DNA from: Odontocerum albicorne
Lineage: Eukaryota > Arthropoda > Insecta > Trichoptera > Odontoceridae
Length of the DNA: 64,000 nt
Direction: 5' to 3'
NCBI GenBank assembly: GCA_949825065.1
Contig: OX463844.1
Span: 27,561,056 to 27,625,055 of the forward strand
Shown here: piece by piece, positions 1 to 10,645 of the stretch
Layout of the letters: the number at the start of each line of letters is the position of its first letter
How positions within the stretch are numbered: the stretch's first letter is position 1
Made by a program: the position numbers and the translations under genes
Notes under the pieces: generated by a model
Databases searched by the model: none
What the model saw: only the letters and a program-made list of their open reading frames with translations
Told to the model about the DNA's origin: nothing

Positions 1-1180
1 CGCTGATATTTGAATCAATTTTAACTCTCGCTAAATGAAAACAAAATATTATTAAGTAAACACAAAAAATGAATATGTGATATTGAAAAGAAATTACGAT
101 ACATGCGGTGCTTTTGTAACCTTCTACCAAAATTTCAATTTTCTTTATCAAGAAAAATATGTAAATATCAAATTATTTAGTCATTTTAGCTGACGCGAAC
201 GGGGTTAAATATCTGAAATTCCTCGAATTCATAAGCAAGTGAAATTTTGCGAATAATTTCCAACTCGTGTAAGTCTAAGTATAATGACTCAACGGGGTAT
301 TTTTTTACCCTCCCTTATTCACGTTTCTTTTGTGAAATACAATACTAAAGTAAAAAATAAATCAATTAAATGTCAACAAATATTAAAATTATATTGTATA
401 ACAAATAGTCTTCCATTCCGAAATTACTTATTTTCAGGCGATGTCAAAATAAATGTTTCAAATATTGTTTTTTTTTAATTTTCACACCATTCCAACACAC
501 AAAATGGTTCAATTGTAAAAAACCTTTACAAATTTGTAAGAACTTGCTTCCTACTATGAATGCTATGAGCCGGTTAGTGAAAATATGGAGAGACCTCAAC
601 TATGTATTTCAATCGTACCAAAACAAAGCTAGTCCAAACTCAAATATTTCCTTTATTTTTGTACGGCACTGAAAAATAGACACCGAAAGCCCGAAATATG
701 CAAGAACCTATTCATTTGAGATTTGGTGTTGGCGTCGGATGCTGAAAATCCCGTTGACCGCCAGAAGAACGAACGTTTCCTTACTCTATGAGTTAAATAT
801 GACGGTACAACTGTCGTCAATATACTCGTACATAACATACTTCCATATTTTACGATTCTTTGGGCGTATTTACAGACGTGAGCCAAATAACCTGGTAAAG
901 TTGATGATCATAAGAAATGTGGCAGAAAGAAGAAGCAGAGGCAAAAGCCTGTACACTGGCATGCTGACGGAAAGTGACTAAGAATAAAAACTTAATTATG
1001 AGAAATTGTAAAATATCAAAGTGAAATGCATTGTAATTTGATTTTATGCAATCTTTGATATTTATGACAAAGATTGTGCGATCATTAATATTTTTTTTAA
1101 TTACAAAAAAATCTTCAAAATCAATAACACTTACATTATTATAGTCATGTCTATAGCCCTCTTCAAGGATTCCGAATGCT
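1..1180. other. AT-rich upstream sequence, no recognised gene
   Basis: No convincing coding region, tRNA or complete transposon was found. Short ORFs here have no domain signature and look like chance. The first, untranslated exon and promoter of the desaturase should lie upstream of the splice acceptor at 1783-1784. I see no GC-rich promoter-like patch here, so they may be left of the window. A TACTCGTA word sits at 823-830. Confidence 0.5.
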
Positions 1181-1184
1181 GTAT

Positions 1185-1400
1185 CCATCAAAATACTTCA
1201 GGATCACTACTGGAGTCCGGCAGGGATATATCTTGATTCCCTTAAATTTCATCACAACCAATCGCCCACTTTACATCAACCGCCGGTATTACCATATAAA
1301 GAAGTTTGCAGACTTGACTTAAAGTAGGAAGACGTAGAATGCCAGGCTGAACCTACTCGGATGGAAGCGTTTTGTAGTATTCCTGTTTCTAACGGAATGA
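1185..1400 (+). pseudogene. Non-LTR retrotransposon reverse transcriptase fragment
   Basis: Around 1208-1245 the + strand reads TGVRQGYILIPL, which matches the GVRQGC-LSPLLF block of LINE reverse transcriptases with two substitutions. The surrounding frame is broken and no neighbouring RT blocks are intact, so this is a short old fragment. The basis is motif recognition only; the clade cannot be told. Confidence 0.5.
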
Positions 1401-1469
1401 AGAAGGTGTTAGAATTAGAAAATAGCGCTATGTAATTTTCAATACACACAAAAACAAATAAATAAAATT

Positions 1470-1600
1470 TATGACGACCTTCGTGGCCTGGTTGGTAAAA
1501 CACTTGACCTCCATCCGGGAGTTTCGGGTTCGATTCCCAATTGTGCCCGAAAGAAAATATGAAAAAAGATCTCAGTCTGATAAATAAGTTCCTCTGGTGA
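1470..1600 (+). repeat. SINE-A copy (tRNA-derived)
   Basis: This copy has a pol III type A box (TGGCCTGGTTGG, 1484-1495) and B box (GGTTCGATTCC, 1527-1537) at tRNA spacing, followed by a non-tRNA body. The same head recurs at 14.5, 24.0, 33.5, 42.8 and 53.9 kb on + and several times on -, so it is a dispersed tRNA-derived SINE and not a tRNA gene. The 3' boundary is uncertain because the shared tail is not visible here. Confidence 0.7.
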
Positions 1601-1784
1601 CAAAACTCGGGCTCTATACGTGCACGAGTATTGTTACCTCAGCACGTACTGTGACGAACTGCGGATTTCAGATGGACTCTAGTGGTTCTAAACCCAAAGG
1701 TCTGCATTGCTAATTAAGATATGGTGAGGTGCACTACACAAATGAATGAAATTTATTTAAAAATAATCTTTTTTTATTTTTCAG

Positions 1785-2301
1785 ATTTTACTGAGCGTAT
1801 GAAGAAATACTAATTGTGAATAAAACACAACCAAAATGGCACCAGACACAACCAATGGAAGACAGGCTTGCACAACTGTTGAACCTCAACATTTTGATCT
1901 CAAGGAAAAAATGAAGTCACAAAATGAAGTAGAGAAAATTGAAACAAATATTCAAAATCATATTTCAGATACAAACCAAATACAAAATGATAAGTGCAAT
2001 GTACAAACAGAAGACAAGGCATTACTTAGTGTTAAAAAACCTATTAGTAATAATATAGAAGAAGATTTAAACAATGACAGCAATGTCAGACATCGTCAGA
2101 TAGAAAATAAGGAAGTCGATGAACAGAAAGAAATGGAAGTGTCCAAAGAGGAAGAGTTAAATGATACCAAAGTTGCAGAGGAACCATTTAAATCTGAAAT
2201 ACGATGGCCAGATTTTATAGTCCAAATATTTTTACATGCTGGCTGTCTATATGGACTTTTCTTAGTTTTTGCAGCAGCTAAATTTTACACATCTTTATTT
2301 G
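1785..2301 (+). CDS. Desaturase exon with 5' UTR end, start codon and N-terminal extension
   Basis: The acceptor is a poly-T tract then AG at 1783-1784. 1785-1835 is 5' UTR and coding starts at 1836. It encodes residues 1-155 plus one base of codon 156. Residues 1 to about 120 are hydrophilic and charged with no recognised domain. The desaturase core begins near W124, followed by the first membrane segment (127-149). The donor is G|GTAAG at 2302 (phase 1). Confidence 0.93.
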
Positions 2302-5300
2302 GTAAGTTTTTTTTAAATACACATTTTTTTTAGAATTTCATGGCTATAAAATGTTTGTCGATAATTGTAGCTGTAGTAAGTTGGCTTAAATAATAGCCGA
2401 CGTTTCAAAGGCATTGCAGCCTTTATCCTCAGTGATGTCAAAATATATAACCTATAACGCTGTAGGCAACAACTCCGAAAAATATTTTAAACATTCTTTA
2501 ACTCCTACTTATTTGCTTACAGCATTAATTAAAGACACTCATTTTGCATTTGAAAAGATTGAGAAGTAAATTAACATTTGAGTGAAAATTCCAAGACTGA
2601 AAATAAACTTAAACTAAAAATATAATAACACACTTCTAATTAGCTAAGATCTAAACAAAAAAAACCTTTTCTATTTTATAGCTCAAAAATAAGAATTTTA
2701 ATTTATTTACCAATGTTGTATTGTATTACACTTTTATTGTATGAGTATATACAACCTGGTGGGTTTGTTGGTAAGGGTAAGCTCATCCAAAAAGACATTA
2801 AAGATGCTTCGAGTGAAGTCATACCAACTTGACCATGGAGTCACCTTTTTTTAATACCCAGGATAGTTATTGAATTGTTTCATATTCAGATTTGATAAAA
2901 TTTTGACTTTCTTATGTATCACAGCTTAATTCAGATTTTATATATCGAGTCTCAAAAAATTTCTGCTCAGTCCTTTAATAACTGACATAAAATTTTAAAA
3001 ATATTTTACCATGAGTACTCATTTATTAATAATGATACTCAGTACTCATTCATTAATAATGATACTCAGTACTCATTTATTAATAATGATACTCAGTACT
3101 CATTCATTAATAATGATACTCAGTACTCATTCATAATAATGATACTCAGTACTCAATTATAATAATGATACTCAGTACTCTTTCATTAATAATGATACTC
3201 AATACTCATTCATTAATAATGATACTCAGTACTCATTCATTAATAATGAATTAGTATTATTGATGAGTACTTTATAAATTTGAATAATATTAAGCTAAAT
3301 AATGTTTAATGATTAAATTATATTGCAGCATTTGCTACGATCTATACATCAGGGTTTGGCATCACAGCAGGAGCACATCGGCTCTGGTCACACCGGGCTT
3401 ACAAGGCCAAGTGGCCCCTTCGGTTACTTCTGGTCTTCCTTTTCACCATTACTGGACAGGTCAGTTCTCTGCCATTCTGAGAAGAAATGTTTAGATTTTT
3501 AAAATCATTATTAATTTTATGTACTCCTACCACGGGTCATATGGAGGTATCTTAATCGTCTACGCACCCACTTGGGTAGATCAAAAGACAAACTCCATAG
3601 ATGGAGGATTAGCAAAGAGGACTAATATGCGTGTGCGACAACATTCAACCAATATCGCACCTGATGGTTGGTCCATTGTTTCCCATGAGCTACTCAGAGG
3701 AAGACCTAAAGAGGAGGAAGCTAATGCCATCACAGTTATATCTTTCTAAACATCTGGTGTTGTTGACACTATTGGAATAGAATGGAATTATGTATGCTTA
3801 AGCATTATTTTCAATTATCTCTGCTTATGGATGCTTAAGCATTATTTTCAATAGATCTCAAGATCAGATTGTCAATGAAAGTTGGTGGCCGTAGTGTAAC
3901 GGTTAGCATTCATGCTAATCAAGCAGGTATCCCAGGTTCAATTCCTGGTGGATTCACTTCTGAACTGGTCTTACTCTTAGACCGTTTTATATCAAAATTT
4001 ATGTTTTCTAAAGCTTATATACTGTGTGCGTATCATAAATTTTTATAGTGGTATTTAGTAATGTAAAATAGTGCCATATATGATAAAACACTGTCTAATG
4101 AAAGGCTGCATCAGATTGATCCCGCCAGTCGTCTTGAAAGTTTACTTTACTTGCCATCGGCACTTCTAGTTTCATTTGTCAAGATTATCTGCTTGTTGAA
4201 GTGCAATGGCTCGCACACTTTAAACCAATACATGCACTGATTACATCTACAAGATGACTGACAATCATAATGAGAGATAACCTATCATATCATCGTTATG
4301 AAAATAATTCAATTCACCATTTATCACAACTTTTAATCCCGTTTATAATCCCAGTCGTTCAACTAAGCCTATCTTTAAAATCCTTGCAAGACCAAAAACT
4401 TACACATTAAAAAAGTAAACCTGCAAAAGACAATTATCGAATTATATTATTTCGAAGGTAATAAAATGTAAAATTTGTTACCAATTCGATATCGAGGGTA
4501 AAAATGGCATAAACATGAAGGTGACAAATCGTATAACATATAGTAATTGTGTCGAAATATATAATTGTTGACACATACACATGTGATCGCCAATATTGAT
4601 TTTTTCAAATATAATATAAAGTAAGATTTTTTATACTAATTTCTAGTTTTTTTTCAGTAATTTCAGTTCGGTTTATGTTTTTTTTTTTTATTATTTAATA
4701 TTTACTTCCAGGGACTAAATATTATATTATTCATTGAAAAGATGCAAGACACTTAAATGTTACCATTACAAATCATAGCAACGTTATATGTTATTTGTTC
4801 AGGATCCAATAAACTAAGCAATTACCCGTATCTTGTTGGACTTCCTTTAACCAATATTTTCAATATCAATAAAGTACTCGTATATACATAGTTGTGAGAA
4901 AAGTATGTGTCAAAATGAAAACAAGATTTAATAACTTTTTAAAATAAACAATTATATTTCCTCTCCTTCAACTTTCAAGTTATCTTCCTTAAAATTACTC
5001 TACATATAATATGATATTTACCATCGAGCTTCAAACCTCACTCACTCACACATTTTTTTTTCTCACAATTTGTAGCTTATTACTTTTCTTTTACTTTTTT
5101 GTCATGAAATATGGTCATAAAAATTCCCTTCATTTGCAAAGCAACTTTATACATTAAAAATAAAGAAAAAAACTTAAAAGTCACTAAATTACAAATTAGA
5201 TTTTTTTTTCAATTGTCATCCATGCTGGGTTTTGTCAACACTACATGTAGTACAACAAAACGGTGATGACGGGACAGCAAACAAATTCTTATGCCATAAA

Positions 5301-8300
5301 TGAGGAGGTGCTTAAAGTTTGTTCTTTTACCTTAGATTCACAATATCAAAGGGCCAGACACTGGACTGTAAAGGTAAAAAATAAATCTTGGAGGACAATT
5401 TATATAGCACCATTTAATGAGCAATATATCTTCAAAGGCGCTCAAACTCGGGTTTCGAATCCACTATTATTGACTGATAAAAAATACTACCAATATATAT
5501 TTTAAATTGAGTGTAAGGATAGGAAAGTATAGACTGCGGCCATTAGATTAGGTACTTCTCCAAACCTGCACATGTTCAGAAAAACATATTTAGTAGGAAA
5601 ACTGCAGAAAACTCACCAAGGGAAGACAAACTACAAAGAAAACTTTGTAGATCTTCTGATATATGAAAGAAATACATTATGTTTGTATGTCACTCTGGTG
5701 TAATGTAGTGTTCATATAGAATGATAAATTTTGAAAACACCTGCCAAAAAAGGGTTGTCTTCAGGTGCTTATTAAAGCTGCACACGCCACCCATATATCT
5801 AACACTTAGAGGTAGATTATTCCACACCACAAAATCAACAACGGTAAAAACCCTATCATAATACTCGCATTGATTTGGAACAATCAATTTATTATATGAA
5901 GACGAAATTGACCTTGCAGTTCTCTCCTCTCCGATGGAACATTTCTCAGACACATATTCAAAAGATACGATGGACATCCCATTAAGGGACCTGAATACCA
6001 AGAGACAATGTTTGAAATCAATCTGTTTGTGACACTTGATCCAATGTAGACTTATTAGAATGACTATAGCAATATTCATGACTACCATATACGAGTATTA
6101 ACCTAGCAGCTACATTGAAAACAAACTTGAGTCTAGAAATTTACGAATCAAGCTTACCAAAATAAATAAATTTACAATAATCCAGATGTGTTACAATGAA
6201 TTAATAAGAGTTTTTATTTCTCTTTTTGGAAGACGTCAATGTACAAATTTAATCTCTTGAAGACTATAGAAAGTGTGATGTCTGTGATCTAGAATAGATC
6301 TGCATAGTCACGTGAAGAAATGTAGCTCCACACAACTGCCTGAGATTTAGAGATAATGCTGCATCTCCATAATCTTTTGTAGATTAGGCTGCCGTGAGTG
6401 GTCATCATATATTGTATTCTTTATTGATAGTGACAACCCAAAATTAATTAAATTATTTAATAGTAGGTAATTATTATTTTTGCAGCGAGATGTGTACACA
6501 TGGGCCCTGGATCACCGTGTCCATCACAAGTACACAGAGACAGACTCTGACCCCCATGATGCCCGTCGTGGGTTCTTCTTCTCCCATGTAGGCTGGCTGT
6601 TCCTCACTCCGCATCCAGAGGTAGTGGCCAGGCGCAAGGCTGTGGACATGAGTGACTTGGAAGCTGATCCTATTGTTATGTGGCAAAAAAGGTATAGTTT
6701 TAATGAGATTTTATCACAAATGAATTTCTGTAATTTCCATACACACATAACTCAGTTATAACCTAGTATTATATTGAATGATGACATAGTTGGCGAGACA
6801 GTGATCTTGGCCTGACTGCGTGTTTGATTCCTGATGCTATTCAAAAAAAAATATTGAAAAAACTAGACCGGTCTGGTCAAAAAGTTTTCTTATACTTGGA
6901 TGCGCTAGAAAAGTGTGAGTGTTTCCATCGTATGTAATTTTACTTTCTTTGACTGGATTTATTAATATGGGATAATTCGAACCTGATGTGTTTATTTATA
7001 TGTGGCAATTACCCAGAAAGGTCTTTATAACTTAATAGAATTAAAAAAAAAACTCTGTTTAGTGAAAAAATATTACCGTTACTGATAAAATTATGAGACT
7101 AAGAGTTAATGCAACAATAAATTCAGATGAAAAAAGTCAAATGAGTCAGACATCTGCAAAAAAATTAACCCAGGACACCAGAATACTAAGTAACCACGCT
7201 TACCAATGATGCTAACAAATAGCTTCAGACTAAGTATAGTAGTGATACCCTTAACAACTGCCCTTCGAGCCGCAGAGTGCGAGGATGGATGGAGAGGAGT
7301 CGTCGGAGGCTATCATGGGAGTCACGATACTCAGTCATGAGCTACACGACAGGATGGATGGAAGTAGTTATATGTATTGAACTGTTTTGTCTTAATATTT
7401 TCTCTCTTTTTGTTCCAAAAATTTGCTAAATGGGCTCAATTATTGTTTTAAGTGGTCTATAAAAATAGCCCTACTATTGTTTATGTCTAATCTATGTCTA
7501 AATAATCTAAGATTATCCAAATTTAAACAACCAACTATTAGCATAGATAACCGAAAAGTATTAAGATTGTAAGGGAAGATTGATGCATTCAGGAGACATT
7601 TAGATCTTTAAAGACTTAGGAAGCAAAAAAAACCAAACCACGAAGTTATCTTAAGTGAGTTAAAAACAATAAAGTCATAGAAAATAATTAATATCCACAT
7701 ACAACCAGTATAGAAAGGAAGCTTGTTCCCCTCACACTAGAATCACATAAATGAGAGGTGATAATTTGATTTAGACTTGAGGTTGTAAATCACATATTTT
7801 TAATTTAATATTTAATTAGGGATTTTTATTTTAGTTATTCTTTACATTATTAAAAAAAAAACACCTGTCAGTTTAACAAAAAGAATAAAGTTAAAAACTG
7901 ACCAGTTAATGTATTACCCATTTGAAATTATACTATATCATATCCACAAAATTTACTTGATATTTAAAAGCTACTATTTCAACTTTTCGTGGCTCAAAAG
8001 TCTTTTCCTAAATGCAATGTTAAAACTTGGATTTTTTAACTGATGTAATTGTAATGCAGGAGTTCACAAACTTTTTCATCGTGGGCCCAATTTTGAAAAA
8101 ATATTTGATAGGCCTCATAATATACTTTTTGTAATATGAGATTTAAGAAAAATAATTTGGCAATAAAAATCTATTTATTTATAAATGCCCTTTTTGAAAA
8201 TTGTTTTAAAAGTTTCATAAAACGATGAAAAACTCTTTTTTTTTCAGATTATATGTGCCATTATTTGCCCTGCTGAATATCATAATCCCTGTGCTAGTGC

Positions 8301-10645
8301 CCGTCTGGCTCTGGCAGGAGACCATCTGGAACAGCTTCTGGGTGAACTTTAATTGCCGCTTCACTATCACGCTCAACATTGCCTTCTTCGTCAACAGTGT
8401 GGCTCACATGTGGGGACAGAGGCCGTATGATAAGTATGGACATTCACTAGTTTTAACATTAAAAATATGTTTATTCCATCGGAAAACTCATCTCGTTAAC
8501 TGTCAAGAAAAAATCCGTGGTACTGTCGAGCAATTTTGGTATATCTTAGTAAAAAAAATCATCACTCAATTGACTTTATTACATTATTCATTTATTTATT
8601 CTTTTCAATGACTGCAGCCTTTACAAGAAATAAAATTCAATACAATTTAAACAAAAAAAATTAAACCCAATAAATTATTCTCAAATAGGTGATATAAATG
8701 CATATTTAATTATTTGCAGATTCACATTAGTGTTTTTCTCTAGAACCTTTTAGTTGTCGGAAGTCACTCCAAAAGCCCTTCTGTCAAGTTCGAATAAAAG
8801 TAATATTATTTTTACAATAAATAAACCATTATCATTGTTCTGGAATCGCAATGCAACATAAGTCATAAATTTAATAAACATACCAAGAAAAATAATATGA
8901 TCAGAAATGTTACACATTAAAATATGTGTGATACTATTATACACATATTACTTTTCAATCTTGTACTCAAGCAGCTTAGTAAAGTGTACAAATTATACTA
9001 CTTTTCAGGTGCTATTAGGTTGAAATGCAATATTTTTAGCATGTTACTTATAACTAAATATCAACAAGAAAATATGAATATACGAGTAAATGATGCAATA
9101 AGTTAATATGAAGCATCTATCGAAAACTGTGTTTAAGAATCTTCTCAATGACTTGTATGTCAATGAAGTTATGATGAAATACAGGCTCATTCAGATTAAG
9201 GGACGAATATTTCACTGAGTGTGTTTCATAAATGGCAGCAGTTTTGTTTATAACATACGAGTGCATTTGAATTTAACTGCTAACATTGCTATATAACATT
9301 GCTAAATGGCAGCAGTTTTCTTTATGACATACGAGTGCATTTGAATTTAACTGCTAACATTGCTATATAAAATATGCCCTGAGATCCGAGGACTCCGAAC
9401 TTCTTTAGAGTTGGAGTAATTGCACAGATAAACCTTAACAATTATTGTTGATTATTATACTCTATAGATAACAAAAATTAAATATTAAAAAAAAACAGGA
9501 AAATTTAAAATTAAAATATTTTAAAATTATTCTGGTGACATTTTGTTTATTTCAGAAACATAAGCCCTGTAGAGAATATGGCAGTGGCTATAGCTGCTCT
9601 GGGTGAGGGCTGGCACAACTACCACCATGTCTTCCCCTGGGACTACAAGACTGGAGAATTGGGAGACTACAGTTTGAATCTCACTACTGGATTTATTGAC
9701 TTCTTCGCAAAACTCGGATGGGCTTATGACAGTAAGACTTACATTACATTTCACATTTTTTACTACTATTATCATTCAATTTTGTCATTTTACATTGTTA
9801 TTTGGATGACAAGAGACACCAAATAAATTTATCCCAGTTGCTAACCGATGGTTGAACATGTCTACGTTTAGCATTTTCACTGCCGACCTAGTAACGAACT
9901 ACCTCCATGGCCAAAATATGGTTTTAAGTATTTGTAACTTTATAGTTGTGTTATTGTATGTACAAATAATGAAAATTTAGTTGCACGATAGGCCACGAGC
10001 TGTTCAAAATCATATGCTGAACCGTACAAACAAATACGGCTGTCAAATTTTATCGGGAGTTTTTACTTTTGGGTATTTTTAAGTGATTACTGATATCTAA
10101 TAAAACACAATTCTTGATGAGAATCATACAATTTATTTATATAGAAAAAAAATTAATAAAGAACAATTTGCTGTACCTTTTCAAATTCACTGTCACAGGA
10201 TGAATCTTCCATTGTTACTCTTACAGTTGGAGCTGTTTCATTTGTTGAAGTTAATGACATAAAGATTCTATCTGAAGTCTGGCGCTTGGCTGCCCTTTTC
10301 CGTTCCTCTAGTTCCTAACAGAATAAACCACGCTAAAGTTAATTAATATAAATGGAGGGATTACTATATTTATTGAATAAATGTTTGATTCAAATACACT
10401 TTTTTAAAAGCCTTATTTTATATAAATTGTTACTGGAATACAAATGACATTTTTATATGTTCTTCTTCACAGGAAAATCAGTGTCATCAAAGATGATTGC
10501 ACGGCGAGCGATTAAAAATGGTGACGGTAGCTTTATCATTGATCACCACCACATGGAGAGTGCATCAGTCTGGGGATATGGAGACAAAGACATTCCTCAC
10601 GATGATATGATTGAGTTAGATAACATGAAAGACAAGAAGGATTAA
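1785..10645 (+). CDS. Acyl-CoA desaturase (delta-9/desat1-like), six coding exons
   Basis: The enzyme puts a cis double bond into saturated fatty acyl-CoA, using O2 and electrons from cytochrome b5, in the ER membrane. Coding exons are 1836-2301, 3329-3459, 6486-6691, 8248-8433, 9556-9731 and 10473-10645, all with GT-AG junctions and consistent phases (1,0,2,2,1), giving 445 residues. The four conserved metal-binding blocks are present: HRLWSH (172-177), HRVHH (209-213), NSVAH (317-321) and HNYHH (350-354). Hydrophobic segments include about 127-149 and 184-199. The ATG at 1836 lies in CAAAATGG, a good insect start context. The family is usually about 350-380 residues; the excess is an N-terminal extension rich in E, K, N and Q. 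An untranslated exon must lie upstream, because an acceptor (poly-T then CAG) ends at 1784. Family assignment is firm; delta-9 versus another regiospecificity cannot be read from sequence alone. Confidence 0.95.
2712..2775 (-). repeat. SINE-A 3' tail fragment
   Basis: The reverse complement reads CAACAAACCCACCAGGTTG, then a run ending in AATGTAATACAATACAA. This matches the 3' tail of SINE-A copies at 42.8 and 53.9 kb (CAATAAGCCCACCAGGTTG then AATGCAATACAAT). No tRNA-like head is attached, so this is a 5'-truncated copy or a tail from the partner LINE. Confidence 0.6.
3014..3250 (+). repeat. 27-bp minisatellite in desaturase intron 1
   Basis: About nine tandem copies of a 27-bp unit, TACTCATTCATTAATAATG plus ATACTCAG, with small substitutions and 2-3 bp deletions in some units. 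The array ends about 80 bp before the exon 2 acceptor. A partly inverted echo of the unit (GATGAGTACT) follows at about 3260-3272. Confidence 0.92.
3329..3459 (+). CDS. Desaturase exon with first histidine box
   Basis: The acceptor TATTGCAG ends at 3328. It encodes residues 156-199, containing FGITAGAHRLWSH (165-177), the first His box of membrane fatty acyl desaturases, then a hydrophobic stretch (about 184-199). The donor is CAG|GTCAG at 3460, phase 0. Confidence 0.95.
3884..3990 (+). repeat. SINE-B copy (tRNA-derived)
   Basis: A tRNA-like head with A-box region GTAGTGTAACGGTTAGCAT and B-box region GGTTCAATTCCTGG, followed by a body with CTTACTCTTAGACCG. A second copy with the same head and body lies on the minus strand at 34140-34245. 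Two dispersed copies sharing sequence beyond the tRNA part indicate a SINE. Confidence 0.75.
4125..4300 (+). repeat. Unclassified interspersed repeat (copy 1)
   Basis: It resembles 15990-16135: both contain TTTGCCATCGGMACTT or TTGCCATCGGCACTT, then a TTTG-(A)CTTGTC/CATTTGTC block, TTGACAATCA or CTGACAATCA, and a GAT-AGCTTATCA / GATAACCTATCAT block. No coding or terminal structure is seen. Similarity was judged by eye. Confidence 0.4.
5371..5465 (+). repeat. TATATAGCGC-type short repeat (diverged copy)
   Basis: It contains CAATTTATATAGCACCATTT, an AAAGGCGCTCAAACTC block and TTCGAATCC, matching copies at 20041, 33083, 33999 and 50705. The order is always TATATAGCGC-CGTTTAGAGAACA-AAGGGCGCT-TTCGAACC. 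Confidence 0.6.
5520..6100 (-). pseudogene. Non-LTR retrotransposon 3' ORF fragment (family with WNNLP motif)
   Basis: The minus strand encodes a 132-residue open stretch (6088 to 5690) with FKHCLLVFRSLNGM, SSYNKLIVP, YYDRVFTV and WNNLPLSVR. This is the C-terminal end typical of Jockey/CR1-like LINE ORF2. The same blocks occur at 41880-42085 and partly at 43240-43330. Downstream of the ORF, 5530-5660 matches 63302-63420 and part of 43420-43460, a likely shared 3' UTR. It is 5'-truncated. Confidence 0.75.
6486..6691 (+). CDS. Desaturase exon with second histidine box
   Basis: The acceptor TTTTTGCAG ends at 6485. It encodes residues 200-267 plus two bases. It includes YTWALDHRVHHKYTETDSDP (203-222) with the HxxHH box, then FFFSHVGWLF and the conserved cytosolic DLEADPIVMWQK segment. 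The donor is AG|GTATAG at 6692, phase 2. Confidence 0.95.
6780..6850 (+). repeat. Degenerate tRNA-like SINE head
   Basis: ATAGTTGGCGAGACAGTG followed at tRNA spacing by GTTTGATTCCTG resembles the A and B boxes of SINE-A, followed by an A-run. It is heavily diverged and could be a decayed copy of SINE-A. Confidence 0.35.
7255..7370 (+). pseudogene. Short LINE ORF2 C-terminal fragment
   Basis: It reads roughly RAAECEDGWRGVV, then ATMGVT-like and SHE/SYTTG-like ends in shifting frames. This resembles the RKGWRQII-TTTMSSHEHDT-type ending of the LINE at 22640-23515. Very short and frame-broken. Confidence 0.35.
8057..8135 (+). mobile_element. hAT-like terminal fragment
   Basis: CAGGAGTTCACAAACTTTTT at 8057, followed by CATCGTGGGCCC, resembles the CAGNGGTTCNCAAACTTTTT ends of hAT elements. 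No matching opposite end was found before exon 4 at 8248, so this is a solitary end. Confidence 0.4.
8248..8433 (+). CDS. Desaturase exon with membrane segments and NxxxH block
   Basis: The acceptor TTTTTTTTCAG ends at 8247. It completes codon 268 and encodes up to D329 plus two bases of K330. A hydrophobic stretch runs about 274-290. NSVAHMWGQRPYDK (317-330) carries the conserved NxxxH metal ligand. The donor AA|GTATGG is at 8434. Confidence 0.95.
8434..9555 (+). other. Desaturase intron 4, with a 73-bp tandem duplication
   Basis: AT-rich. About 9231-9303 and 9304-9376 are tandem copies of a 73-bp segment (GGCAGCAGTTTTSTTTATRA then CATACGAGTGCATTTGAAT). A TACGAGTA word is at 9081-9088. Nothing else is recognised. 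Confidence 0.8.
9556..9731 (+). CDS. Desaturase exon with third histidine box
   Basis: The acceptor TTTATTTCAG ends at 9555. It encodes NISPVENMAVAIAALGEGWH (331-350), then the NYHH box and FPWDYKTGELGDY, ending at D388 plus one base of codon 389. The third box HNYHH (350-354) is intact. The donor A|GTAAG is at 9732. Confidence 0.95.
9732..10472 (+). other. Desaturase intron 5
   Basis: Most of this is AT-rich, but it contains an exon-like open segment on the minus strand (10177-10314), listed separately. No SINE or LINE is recognised. Confidence 0.8.
10177..10314 (-). CDS. Candidate antisense exon of unknown gene inside desaturase intron 5
   Basis: On the minus strand a 138-base segment is flanked by TTTATTCTGTTAG (acceptor-like, ending at 10315) and AAAAG|GTACAG (donor-like). 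It is open throughout and encodes 46 residues beginning ELEERKRAAKRQTSDRIF and ending MEDSSCDSEFEK. The composition (charged start, Ser/Thr middle, acidic end) is far more protein-like than the surrounding AT-rich DNA. If the donor is not used, the frame runs VQQIVLY then a stop, with AATAAA nearby, so it could be a terminal exon. I do not recognise the protein and found no partner exons. It could be a nested or overlapping gene, or a captured exon fragment. Confidence 0.45.
10473..10645 (+). CDS. Desaturase last coding exon
   Basis: The acceptor CTTCTTCACAG ends at 10472. It encodes residues 389-445: the family's C-terminal KxVSxxMIxRRxxxNGDGS stretch, then WGYGDKDIPHDDMIE and a lysine/aspartate-rich end. 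TAA is at 10643-10645. Confidence 0.95.

Larger units (their letters stand above)
2302..3328 (+). other. Desaturase intron 1 (coding part)
   Basis: This is a phase-1 intron with GT-AG ends. It holds a SINE-A tail fragment (2712-2775, - strand) and a 27-bp minisatellite (3014-3250) less than 100 bp from the acceptor. Near 2395-2440 the minus strand reads GCNAFETSA, followed by a stop; I associate the GAAACGTCGG word with Penelope-like element ends, but only weakly. Confidence 0.85.
3460..6485 (+). other. Desaturase intron 2
   Basis: At about 3 kb this is the longest intron. It holds a local duplication of ATGCTTAAGCATTATTTTC (about 3795 and 3832), SINE-B (3884-3990), an unclassified repeat (4125-4300), one copy of the TATATAGCGC-type repeat (5371-5465) and a LINE fragment on the minus strand (5520-6100). 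A TACGAGTA word lies at 6090-6097. Confidence 0.85.
6692..8247 (+). other. Desaturase intron 3
   Basis: It contains a weak tRNA-like SINE relic (6780-6850), a short LINE 3' fragment (7255-7370) and a hAT-like terminal sequence (8057-8135) close to the acceptor. The rest is AT-rich with nothing recognised. Confidence 0.8.

Noticed and set aside
1470..1545. tRNA gene candidates at SINE heads (also 3884, 39200, 42830, 53890)
   Set aside because: A and B boxes are present but acceptor and anticodon stems do not fold convincingly, and the sequences extend into shared SINE bodies and recur as dispersed families.
3014..3250. Regularly spaced repeats resembling a CRISPR array
   Set aside because: Units are directly tandem without unique spacers, in an animal intron; it is a minisatellite.
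6474..6748. Two minus-strand ORFs over desaturase exon 3
   Set aside because: Antisense shadows of a GC-richer true exon.
9527..9775. Minus-strand ORF over desaturase exon 5
   Set aside because: Antisense shadow; no independent splice or domain evidence.
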